Shown: positions 26,256-34,900 of the stretch, piece by piece
Layout of the letters: the number at the start of each line of letters is the position of its first letter
How positions within the stretch are numbered: the stretch's first letter is position 1
Assembly (NCBI RefSeq): GCF_000766795.1
Contig: NZ_JPDS01000002.1
Location: 1,059,001-1,123,000 of the forward strand
Direction: 5' to 3'
DNA length: 64,000 nucleotides
Source: Polaribacter sp. Hel1_85
GTDB taxonomy: Bacteria > Bacteroidota > Bacteroidia > Flavobacteriales > Flavobacteriaceae
The notes under the pieces: generated by a model
The model's input: the letters and a program-made list of their open reading frames with translations, nothing else
Told to the model about the DNA's origin: nothing
Database searches by the model: none
Program-made: the position numbers and the translations under genes

Positions 26256-26285
26256 ACTTATACAGTATTTAGAACCATTTATACA
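26256..26285 (+). promoter_or_regulatory. LytTR-type direct-repeat operator 2
   Basis: ACTTATACA at 26256-26264 and ATTTATACA at 26277-26285 with a 12-base spacer, the same 21-bp period as operator 1, ending 29 bases before the -7 box of sRNA 2. Confidence 0.65.
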
Positions 26286-26314
26286 AAATCGAATTTATAA
26301 CAGATAATTCCCCT

Positions 26315-26322
26315 TATTTTTG
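26315..26322 (+). promoter_or_regulatory. -7 box of predicted sRNA 2
   Basis: TATTTTTG matches TAnnTTTG and is placed as in module 1, again with no -33 TTG. Confidence 0.6.
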
Positions 26323-26325
26323 TAG

Positions 26326-26440
26326 TGCATTTTGGGGGAAATGCAAAAAATTAGAAAAAATTTAATATTTATTTATTGATTAACTGTAGGGGGTTAGCCA
26401 ATTTATAATGAAAAGCATCACAACCTTGTGGTGCTTTTTT
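26326..26440 (+). ncRNA. Predicted small RNA 2 of a twin pair
   Basis: Paralogue of sRNA 1. Hairpin 1 (26326-26345) is TGCATTT/AAATGCA with the same G-run loop. Hairpin 2 (26375-26402) keeps loop TGTAGGGG, with a U-G wobble replacing a U-A pair. The linkers between hairpins have drifted, while loops and stems are kept, as expected for structured RNA. A possible 12-codon ORF here is absent from copy 1. Confidence 0.7.
26410..26440 (+). terminator. Terminator of predicted sRNA 2
   Basis: GCATCACAA (26415-26423), loop CC, TTGTGGTGC (26426-26434), then a T run. Compared with terminator 1 the inner pairs have changed together. On the minus strand it may also help end the CHAT transcript. Confidence 0.85.
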
Positions 26441-26492
26441 TAGTTTTTTTTATTGATATTTGGGATTAAATAAAAACTATATAGCGCTTAAA

Positions 26493-29285
26493 TTACTTAA
26501 CTAAGAATTTTTTTCTAGTAAAACAATAAGCGATAGCAATAATGATTAGAACTATTATAATAATTGCAGAATAATTATATGAAGTTTGAAATACAGGAGA
26601 GTCATTACCATACACCACAAAACCAGCCCAAAAATAAGGTGCAGAAAGTTTGCTATCTGCATATTTGTTTTTATAACTCAATTTAGCATTTCTTAAAGCT
26701 TCAGACTTTGCTTGTCCATTTTTTAAATTTTGGTAAAAGAATAGCATTATTTGTTCTGTGGCCATATCAGGAACTTGCCATAAACTTACTACTGTTGTGG
26801 GTACACCAGCAAATGTAAAGGCTCTTTGAAAAGATTCTAAGTTTCCGTTTTTATCTAAACCAGCTCCTGTGTTACAGGCACTTAAAATAGCTAATTCTGC
26901 ATTTAAACTTAAACCATATAATTCTTCTAAGTACAAGTGATCATCTTCATTTTCTAAATTGTTGCTAAATAGCAAACGACTCAATTCTGGGAAATCTTCA
27001 TTTACTTCTGCATGCATTGCTAAATGTAAAATCTTACCTTTTCCTGCAGTTTTAATAAAGGTTGATTTTGTTAAATTACTATCATTATAAAGTTGAGAAG
27101 GAAACAATTTACTAATGTTCTTAGCCTCATTACTTGCTCCTTTTAAAAACGAAGGTTTGTTTCTACTATTAGAGGTAGGTGTAGTATTGGCATAACTTGG
27201 AGCATAAATATGTATTTCTTTTGATGTAGCTGTTTTATTAGCAGTATAGTTTACAAAACCCAAATTAGAAGTATAACTTATATGATAATCTTCGGTTGCA
27301 AATTTTTTATTGATTTGTAAAACTTCAAATGGAAGTTTGAACAATATTCCATCTGGATTAATAATTAAGTGGTCTATTTGTTTGTCTAGTTTAGGTATTA
27401 AAAGTTTTCCTAATTGACTACCTAAATTAAGAGTGTTTTTTCTGTTACGAGTTTTGTAGATAAAATCACTCAATTTTTGCGCTTCAATGTTTGTCCATGG
27501 AATTAAATGAACTTTAAAACTAGATTTAGAAATTTGATAAATAGCAATTTCATTTTCTAACAATATGTATTTTAAAATAACATCTTTAGAGGTTAATTTT
27601 TTTTGTAAATTTTCGATAGAAAATTCAAAATTACTCAACAATTCTAATTGAGGAAATTGTTTCTTCTTATAAGAATCATGCTTTTGAATAAGCCTTTGAA
27701 TTGAATCTCTTTGCGGAATATTCTTTCTGATTTTTGCTTTACTAAGCAAAGAAGCCAATACTGTATTTCTTTGGTTTACAGAGTCTAATTCTGGTAATGT
27801 ATTTGTATAACGACTCTCGTAAAACTTTTTCCAGGCCAATTGGTTTTTTAAAATTTCAAACTTATTTAAAATTGTTTTTTGATGTTGATAATCATCAAGA
27901 AAACCAGTTTTTTTCGAATTTAAAATTCCTTTAATAATTTTACGAAGTTGTCTGTTTTGTTGTTTATTAAAGTTGATGTTTAAATAACTATTTTCAAATT
28001 GTTGTAAAGCTAAATAATAAAGTTTACTTATTTTCTGTTGAACAATTGTGTCTGTTGGATAATAGTTGTTCAATTCTTCATTAATTCTTAACAACAAACG
28101 CGTATGATTATAACTTTTACTTGGTTTAAAGTTGGTATAATATGTAGTTAAAGAATCATTTTTACTATGAATTTTTTGAATGGATTTGTTAAAATAAATT
28201 ATGGCGCTATCTTTTTGGTTTTTCTTGGCTTTTATCAACGCTTTTTGAGCGTAAAAAAAAGGAAGTCTACCATCCGTTTCAGAAATACCATTAAACAAAT
28301 CAGTCATAATACTGTCTGCCTTTTCTAATAAATTTCCTTTAGAATAAGCTTTTGCAATGTTGTATTTGATAGCCCAAAGTGTACCAGGATAATTTTTGTT
28401 TTTTACTAAATTGTGTGTTTTTAATAAATAGTTTAAACCTAGTTGTATATCTTTTTTTGTTGTTAAAGAATCGTGTTTGTAAGAAACAAACCAATCTCCT
28501 ATATGATTTAAAGCAGAACTATAATAAATCCTTTCTTCTTTATGAAAGTCAGATTTATTATGCATTTTCTCCAAATCTTTCATCGTATTTATAAGAGTTA
28601 AACTATCGTTAGAGTTTTTAGACAATATCCAAAACATGTATATTTTACGGTACTTTAAAATAACTCCCATTCTATGGTTATTTCCATTCAATTCCCAAGT
28701 GTTTTTATCTAAATAAGCTTTGTTTCTCTTATAAATATTTTCAGCTAAACGCATGTACTGTTTTGCTTTTTCAAAATTACCATAATAGGCATTTTTATTA
28801 GATAAAAGCAAATAAGCACCCATTACAGAACCAGGGTTTGGATTGGGTAGTTTGTCTAATAATTTAAGTGATTTTGTAATACTCTTGTAACTTTGCATAG
28901 CATTACCTAATTCACTTTCTAAATATGCTTTTGTATTATATAATGCTGCTTTTAAACTATCGCCAGTATAGGTATTTGGACAATAGGATATTCCTTTATT
29001 TAATGATGCTAAATTCTTTATGCTTTTCTTCTTTTTATGAAGTGCCGTGTATTTATACTGATATAATTTGACATATAACAAACTATCTGTAGAAGCTTTT
29101 GTTTGTAAATTCTCTAATACTTTATCAGAAAAAGAAATAATACTATCAGTTTTATTTAAGAGATAGAAATCACTTAATTGTTTAATAATGTTATTTGTTT
29201 TTTCTGATTGAGCAAATAGCGAGTGAGTATTAAATACTAAAAGAAATAAAAGAAAACAAAACAGTATTTTAGATTTTAAAGTCAT
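26493..29285 (-). CDS. TPR-CHAT protease-like membrane protein
   Basis: A 930-residue protein. Order: signal peptide (MTLKSKILFCFLLFLLVF...FAQ), a long helical TPR region (residues about 30-540), a CHAT domain (about 600-900) and a C-terminal transmembrane helix (YNYSAIIIIVLIIIAIAYCF) with a basic tail. CHAT is a caspase/separase-related cysteine protease fold; the catalytic dyad is intact as His758 (LHLAMHAEV) and Cys804 (LSACNTGAG). The domain should face the periplasm, anchored by its C-terminus. It is the last gene of an operon with an ECF sigma factor and a membrane TPR protein, which suggests a role in controlling that sigma factor. Confidence 0.88.
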   Translation of the reverse strand: MTLKSKILFCFLLFLLVFNTHSLFAQSEKTNNIIKQLSDFYLLNKTDSIISFSDKVLENLQTKASTDSLLYVKLYQYKYTALHKKKKSIKNLASLNKGISYCPNTYTGDSLKAALYNTKAYLESELGNAMQSYKSITKSLKLLDKLPNPNPGSVMGAYLLLSNKNAYYGNFEKAKQYMRLAENIYKRNKAYLDKNTWELNGNNHRMGVILKYRKIYMFWILSKNSNDSLTLINTMKDLEKMHNKSDFHKEERIYYSSALNHIGDWFVSYKHDSLTTKKDIQLGLNYLLKTHNLVKNKNYPGTLWAIKYNIAKAYSKGNLLEKADSIMTDLFNGISETDGRLPFFYAQKALIKAKKNQKDSAIIYFNKSIQKIHSKNDSLTTYYTNFKPSKSYNHTRLLLRINEELNNYYPTDTIVQQKISKLYYLALQQFENSYLNINFNKQQNRQLRKIIKGILNSKKTGFLDDYQHQKTILNKFEILKNQLAWKKFYESRYTNTLPELDSVNQRNTVLASLLSKAKIRKNIPQRDSIQRLIQKHDSYKKKQFPQLELLSNFEFSIENLQKKLTSKDVILKYILLENEIAIYQISKSSFKVHLIPWTNIEAQKLSDFIYKTRNRKNTLNLGSQLGKLLIPKLDKQIDHLIINPDGILFKLPFEVLQINKKFATEDYHISYTSNLGFVNYTANKTATSKEIHIYAPSYANTTPTSNSRNKPSFLKGASNEAKNISKLFPSQLYNDSNLTKSTFIKTAGKGKILHLAMHAEVNEDFPELSRLLFSNNLENEDDHLYLEELYGLSLNAELAILSACNTGAGLDKNGNLESFQRAFTFAGVPTTVVSLWQVPDMATEQIMLFFYQNLKNGQAKSEALRNAKLSYKNKYADSKLSAPYFWAGFVVYGNDSPVFQTSYNYSAIIIIVLIIIAIAYCFTRKKFLVK

Positions 29286-29313
29286 TCTATATATTTTGCT
29301 TGCAAGAAAAAGA

Positions 29314-29928
29314 TTAATTTATTGATTTGATTAACTCTTTAGTTGCTTCATTTTTAATGTTTTTTTTCTGCAGTTTTTTTAGATAGATTAAAGCAGCATC
29401 AGTATCATCTAATTTTATAGCAATTAAAGCTAAATACCAAATACTTTCTTGGTTCCATTCTTGTGTGTTTTGAGTTTGACTGAACAGTGCTTTTGCTTTT
29501 TCAAATTGTTTTAACTGTAAATAAGAATTTGCTTTGTAAAAGCAAATAGTAGCAACATCAATAGAATCTTGAGGTGTTAATTGATTAAAGCCATCAATTG
29601 CTTTTTCATATTCTCCTTGCTCATACAAACTGAAAATTTGAGCTTTTTTACTTAGATTTATTTGATCTCTAACAATAGGTTCTACAACATTCTCATAAGG
29701 AGAAAAATATTTAGAGTACAATTCTTCATTACTTAAAGACTGATTAAATAGCAGAAAATAACCACTGAAACCTAAAAGAATAACAATAGAGGCAGCAATC
29801 TGCCAATTAAATCTCTTTTTAGAGGTTTTTAATGAAGTTTCAATAGAACGTAAGAATGCTTTCTGAATTTTACGTTCTTCAGTAGTAATTGCTTTTTTTA
29901 GATGTTTATCAAACTCTTTATCTTCCAT
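29314..29928 (-). CDS. Single-pass membrane TPR protein, candidate anti-sigma or CHAT substrate
   Basis: A 204-residue protein with a charged cytosolic N-terminus (residues 1-41), one transmembrane helix (about 43-61, IAASIVILLGFSGYFLLF) and a periplasmic region with two to three TPR-like helix pairs (FSLYEQGEYEKAIDGFNQL, YKANSYLQLKQFEKAKALF). No known anti-sigma domain is recognised. It lies 3 bases after the sigma gene and 28 bases before TPR-CHAT, the place where anti-sigma genes usually sit. The anti-sigma role is inference from position and topology. Confidence 0.7.
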   Translation of the reverse strand: MEDKEFDKHLKKAITTEERKIQKAFLRSIETSLKTSKKRFNWQIAASIVILLGFSGYFLLFNQSLSNEELYSKYFSPYENVVEPIVRDQINLSKKAQIFSLYEQGEYEKAIDGFNQLTPQDSIDVATICFYKANSYLQLKQFEKAKALFSQTQNTQEWNQESIWYLALIAIKLDDTDAALIYLKKLQKKNIKNEATKELIKSIN

Positions 29929-29931
29929 GAG

Positions 29932-30477
29932 TTAGTTGTTAATCTTTTCTTTTAATTGTTTAATACATCTAGATTTCTGACTTTTTACTACATTTTTATC
30001 TTTGTAGCCTAATCTATCAGAAATTTCATCTATAGTAAAACCTCTGTAGTAAAAAAGTCGTAATACTTCTTTACATTTTTTGCCAAGAGAAGCAAACCCT
30101 TTTTGTAACAAAAGTTCTAATTTGTTTGGTGCTTCTTCAAAAAAATCTTCAGCAATACTTTTGTAATTATAATCTTCTTTTTCTAAAGGAAAATCTAGCA
30201 CTTTTTTTTGAGTTTTTCTAGCTTTTTCAAATAATATATACTTACCAATGCCAAACAAATAGGTTTTAACAGAGCAGTTTAGGTTGTCTATTTCTCCTTT
30301 AAAAGCTTTTTCAGATAAAACAATAATTGCGTCTTGATATGCGTCAACAATATCATTTTCAGAAACTTTAAATTTTCGAGCAAAATTGATAAAAGGAATT
30401 CTATTTTCTATGTATACCATTTTAAGCGCTTCTTTATCAGATTCTTTTAAAAGTAAGATAAGTTGATGTTCGCTCAT
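29932..30477 (-). CDS. ECF-type RNA polymerase sigma factor
   Basis: A 181-residue sigma-70 family protein with only regions 2 and 4. Region 2 includes FARKFKVSENDIVDAYQDAIIVLSEKA (core binding and -10 recognition). Region 4 has the helix-turn-helix RGFTIDEISDRLGYKDKNVV with SQKSRCIKQLKEKI. It heads the operon sigma, membrane TPR, TPR-CHAT. The intergenic inverted repeat at 30495-30540 probably carries its own target promoter sequences. Confidence 0.92.
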   Translation of the reverse strand: MSEHQLILLLKESDKEALKMVYIENRIPFINFARKFKVSENDIVDAYQDAIIVLSEKAFKGEIDNLNCSVKTYLFGIGKYILFEKARKTQKKVLDFPLEKEDYNYKSIAEDFFEEAPNKLELLLQKGFASLGKKCKEVLRLFYYRGFTIDEISDRLGYKDKNVVKSQKSRCIKQLKEKINN

Positions 30478-30494
30478 TAATGTTTGAAAAAGTG

Positions 30495-30540
30495 AAAGGT
30501 TAACAAAAAAATAAAAGTAAATAAAAAAATGTTAACCTTT
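30495..30540. promoter_or_regulatory. Symmetric inverted repeat between sigma gene and DUF4412 gene (candidate ECF -35 elements)
   Basis: Arms AAAGGTTAACA (30495-30505) and TGTTAACCTTT (30530-30540) are perfect 11-bp inverted copies 24 bases apart. Read outward, each arm is TGTTAACCTTT followed after exactly 12 bases by CATTAA (30553-30558 on plus; 30482-30477 on minus). The plus side gives a sensible promoter for the gene at 30579. On the minus side CATTAA overlaps the sigma start codon, so there the arm may instead be an operator. Confidence 0.55.
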
Positions 30541-30578
30541 TGGTTTTAGAATCATTAAACAAAAAAAATACTTTAAAA

Positions 30579-31979
30579 ATGATTCTAAACACTAACCACA
30601 AAACACTAACCACACTTCTAGTTTTATCAATATTTTTTGTGAATACTACGAATGCTCAATTTTGGAAAAAATTAAAAAACAAAGTTCAACAGAAAGTAGA
30701 AAATAAAATTGAAAAAGAAGCTGATAAGAAAATTGATAGCTTATTAGAAGGTAAAAAGAAGGCAATTAAAAAAGAAGCCCCAAAAACAAATACGATTGAT
30801 GATCGATTAAAATCTTACGGATCTGCTTCTATAAATCATTCTAACACTTACCCTACTATTAAAATTAGTCACGTAAGTAGAGCTAAGGTTAATAAGATTG
30901 GTAATAAATTCAAAATAAAAGGACATTGGGGCACAACAAGTGCAGATGTTTTTGATGGTTATAATATTACAATAAAAAACACTTCACTTGAAGATCTTAA
31001 GCAAGGAAAAACATTTCAAATTCCAAGCGAAGCCAATTTGTATATTGGATATGATCCTTTATTAGATGAAAGAGAAAACAGAAAAGAACTTTGGAAAGGT
31101 GCATTTGAAAACAAAGTAGAAAGCGGAACTATTACAGTAAAATTTGTTAAAGACAATAGTTTGTCTATTTCTTTTTCTGCTAATGGTACATTAAGTAAAT
31201 ATATAGAGACAAATAGACAATTGGAAGAAGGTTATTATGATAAAAAACCAATGACTATTGATGGTTTTGTTACTTCAAGCGATCCAGAATACACAATAAC
31301 AAGAGAGACTAAAACGAAAGAAAAAGATCCAGTTGATACTCTTACAGAAGATGAAAAAATGGAAATGTTAAGTAAAGCTTTACCAACAGTGAAAATTCCA
31401 TCAACCTTTAGTTTTAATAAAGGTATTAAAGTAAAAATGACAGATGATAGAGGTGATGCTCAAACTGTAGAATTTTTTATTGGTAAATATCCAGACATTT
31501 ATGGAATGTCTGTTGCTCCTAAAGAAATGCAAGGTCAAGAAATGTTGATTGTAAACACTCCAAAAGCAATGACAATGTTTATGAATATGGGGGGAATGAA
31601 AATTAAAAAATCGACTTCTATAGAACAAATGGGAGACCAATATAATATGGAAGATAAAATTCCAGAAGAAGGCGATTTTGAATACAAAAAAACAGGAAAA
31701 ACTAAAACAATTATAGGCTATTTGTGTGAAGAAGTTAAGGTAGATTATAATTACACTAACCAAAAAGGAAGTACTTCGTTTTGGATTTCTAAAAAATTTC
31801 CTATTCAAAATAAAGCTTTGCCAATGTTGGGTATGAAAATGAATAACCCCAATTTTTCTGGTTTTGTTTTAGAAATGAATACCATACAAAATGGAAAAAA
31901 ATTTACAATAGAGGTTATAGGTATTTCTGATAAAAATGTTTCTATCAACACAAATGATTACAAAAAAATGGGATTTTAA
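30579..31979 (+). CDS. DUF4412 domain exported protein
   Basis: A protein of 466 residues from the ATG at 30579; an earlier in-frame TTG at 30540 falls in the promoter region. A signal peptide (LTTLLVLSIFFVNTTNAQ) precedes a Lys-rich coiled stretch, a beta-rich middle (IKISHVSRAKVNKIG, YNITIKNTSLEDLK) and a C-terminal DUF4412-like part (KTIIGYLCEEVKVDY, STSFWISKKFP). Function unknown. It is divergent from the ECF sigma gene behind a TGTTAACC-type promoter and is the first of a three-gene run with the LRR protein and a lipoprotein. Confidence 0.75.
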   Translation: MILNTNHKTLTTLLVLSIFFVNTTNAQFWKKLKNKVQQKVENKIEKEADKKIDSLLEGKKKAIKKEAPKTNTIDDRLKSYGSASINHSNTYPTIKISHVSRAKVNKIGNKFKIKGHWGTTSADVFDGYNITIKNTSLEDLKQGKTFQIPSEANLYIGYDPLLDERENRKELWKGAFENKVESGTITVKFVKDNSLSISFSANGTLSKYIETNRQLEEGYYDKKPMTIDGFVTSSDPEYTITRETKTKEKDPVDTLTEDEKMEMLSKALPTVKIPSTFSFNKGIKVKMTDDRGDAQTVEFFIGKYPDIYGMSVAPKEMQGQEMLIVNTPKAMTMFMNMGGMKIKKSTSIEQMGDQYNMEDKIPEEGDFEYKKTGKTKTIIGYLCEEVKVDYNYTNQKGSTSFWISKKFPIQNKALPMLGMKMNNPNFSGFVLEMNTIQNGKKFTIEVIGISDKNVSINTNDYKKMGF

Positions 31980-31990
31980 AATAAAAAGCT

Positions 31991-34900
31991 ATGAAAACAA
32001 GATTACTATTAATATTCGCCTTTATTATTTCTGTAGGAAGTATACAAGCACAAGATTTTACTGTTGATGGAATTAATTATACAATTACAGATAACGTAAA
32101 TCAAGAGGTAGAAGTTTCTGCAAATTCTTGTTATGTTGGTGCTCTAACATTGCCAAGCACTATTGATAATTTAGGAACAACTTACACAATTACTAAAATT
32201 GGTGTTAGTGCATTTAGGTATTGTACAGACATTACTCAAGTTACTATCCCAAACTCTGTTTTAGAAATAGCAGCTACAGGTTTTGCAAATACGTCAAATC
32301 TAGAAACTGTTTCTATGCCAAACTCTGTAAAAACTATTGGAGATGCTTCTTTTGCAGATTGTGCAAATTTAATAACACTTACCATACCAAATTCAGTAAA
32401 TAGTATTGGAAAATCAGCTTTTGCAAATTGTAGTAAATTAACGACAGTCGAGTTACCCAATAATCTAAATATTATAAATGAGCAATTATTTTTTAACTGT
32501 TCAAAACTAACAACTATAACTATTCCAAATTCGGTAACAACAATACAAAAAGAAGCATTTAAAAAGTGTTGGGAGTTAGTAGATTTAACATTGCCACCAG
32601 CATTAACAGAGATTGGAGATGAGGTTTTTAATACATGTTTAAAATTAAATAATTTAGATTTTCCTAATTCACTTTTAACTATTGGTTATGGTGCTTTTTC
32701 TGGATGTAGAGCTTTTACAGAAGTTAATATACCCAATTCAGTAACTTCTATGGGTTCTTCAGTTTTTGAAAATTGTTTTGGTATAACAAACATTATAAAC
32801 TTACCTAATTCTATAAATACAATTCCAGATAGAACTTTTGCTGAATGTATAGGTTTAACAACATTTACCACTCCAAATCACATAACTGCTATTGGAAAAA
32901 ATGCTTTTGATACTTGCGAAAACTTAGCAGAAGTAATAATAAAAGATTTTGTAACAGATATAGGTGAAAGTGCTTTTACTAATTGTCCTAAATTAACAGA
33001 TGTTACACTTTCTAATAATATTACAGAGCTACCATATGGTGTTTTTTCAAATTCAGGTGTAGTTAATGTTAATATACCAACTTCTTTAGAGGTTTTAGGT
33101 TCTTCAGTATTTGCTGGTTGTGAAGACTTAAAAGTTATTGATTTATCAACAGCTATATCTTTAAGAGAGATAAAAGATTCTGCTCTTGCAGGAACAGGTT
33201 TAATTTCTGTTGATATTCCAAACTCTGTTACTACTTTAGGGGAGTATGTATTTAGTTCTTGTTATAGTTTAACAACAGTAAATCTCCCAAACACTATAAG
33301 TGTTTTACCTAGTTACACTTTCCGATTTTCTGATAGTTTAACAGACCTCAACTTAAACTCTTCAATAACAAAAATAGGTAGAGCTGCTTATGAAGGTTGT
33401 AGTGGGTTAATAAATATTACAATACCAAGTACAATAGAAGAAATTGGTCAAAGTGCTTTTGAAAGTTGTAATAATCTTCAAACTATTACTATACCAGATT
33501 CAGTTTTAAGTATAGGTAACTATATATTTTTTAAATGTACTAATTTATCAACAATACAATTATCATCATCAATTAGAAAAATTCCACATGGAGGTTTTGG
33601 TGATTGCTTTAGTTTACAAGAAGTGCAAATTCCTGACTCTGTTGCAATTATTGAAGGGTTTGCATTTTCTAAATGTTCAAGTTTAACTAATATAATTTTA
33701 AGTAATACTTTAACAACTATTGAGTCAGAATCTTTTGCTAATTGTACAAGTTTAATAAATATATCCATTCCAGAAACAGTTACTTCTATTGGAAACTATG
33801 CATTTCATAACAACACATCATTGGAGGCAGTAAGTGTAAAATGGACAAATCCATTGTATGTTCCTAACCTTACTTTTAGTCAAGTTAATACTTCAAGCGC
33901 AAAACTTTATGTACCTATAAATACTAAAACATCCTATGAAACTGCTGATGTTTGGAAAGATTTTGGAACCATTACAGAAGGTGATATTGTTGGAAAAGAT
34001 TACACTTCAATTCCAGATACAAACTTCGAGCAATATTTAATTGATCAAAATATAGATTCTGATAACACAATAAATGGGCAAGTTTTAACAGCAGATATAG
34101 AAAATATAACTCAAGTTATAGTTAATGATAAAAACATATCAAACTTAACAGGTATTCAAGATTTCACAGCACTTGTTGAGTTAAGTGCAGCAAATAATCA
34201 GATAACGACAATAAATCTAAGTAAAAACTTGCTACTAGAAAAATTATTTATTGCTAATAATAATCTTTCAACTTTAAATATATCCAACAACATAAAACTT
34301 AAAAATTTAGATGTAGGCGAAAATAGTTTAAGCATTCTAGATGTTCATCAACTAATAGATTTAGAAACTCTTTCTTGTTATAAAAATCAATTGACTACCA
34401 TAAATTTAATTTCCAACAAAAAATTATTATCATTTATAGCAAATGATAATCAATTAAAATTTTTGGATATTAGAGAAAACACAGCATTATTTTGGTTGGA
34501 TTTAGATGATAATTTATTAGAAGATTTAATGTTGAAAAATGAGAATAACACAAAAATCACCAATTTTAGTGTAACAGGTAATCCAAATTTAATCTGTATA
34601 GAAGTAGATGATGTTTCATTCAGTCATTCAAATTGGACAAATAAAGATGATACAGCCAACTACTCTATAGATTGCGCACCTTTAAATGACGATTGTTCTA
34701 AAGCAATTCCATTAACTTTTGGGCAATTAACTCCTGGAGATGTAATTAGTGGTACAACAGAAAATACGAACCCAAGTTGTGCTGTTGGAGATGTGTTTAC
34801 AGATGTTTGGTATACTGTTGTTGTGCCAAGTACAGGAGAATTTAGTATAGAAGGTTCCTCTCCAATAGGAACTGTAAAATTTGCCATTTACCAGTCTTGT

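Larger units (their letters stand above)
25930..26440 (+). repeat. Tandem duplication of an operator-promoter-sRNA-terminator module
   Basis: The gap between the LytTR gene and the CHAT gene holds two direct copies, about 25930-26140 and 26226-26440. Their -7 boxes are exactly 300 bases apart (26015 and 26315). Identity is highest at the operator, the -7 box, the first hairpin (GCATTTTGGGGGAAATGC in both), a middle segment AACTGTAGGGGGTTA and the terminator. The 115 bases between the modules (26141-26255) show nothing beyond weak upstream similarity. Confidence 0.85.

Noticed and set aside
26341..26379. 12-codon ORF (MQKIRKNLIFIY) in sRNA 2
   Set aside because: The same ATG in copy 1 gives only 3 codons, so coding is not conserved although RNA structure is.
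26493..29285. TPR-CHAT as part of a type III-E CRISPR locus
   Set aside because: No repeat array, gRAMP (Cas7-11) or adaptation gene is present, and the protein has a signal peptide and membrane anchor, unlike the cytosolic Craspase subunit.
31401..31808. 135-codon minus ORF inside the DUF4412 gene
   Set aside because: Composition is Phe/His/Tyr-rich without a domain, and it lies wholly within a well-supported plus-strand gene.
32236..34887. Antisense ORFs of 60-82 codons within the LRR gene
   Set aside because: They are products of the repeated LRR codons read backwards (same LxxA-type peptides recur); the plus frame has signal peptide, repeats and sorting domain.
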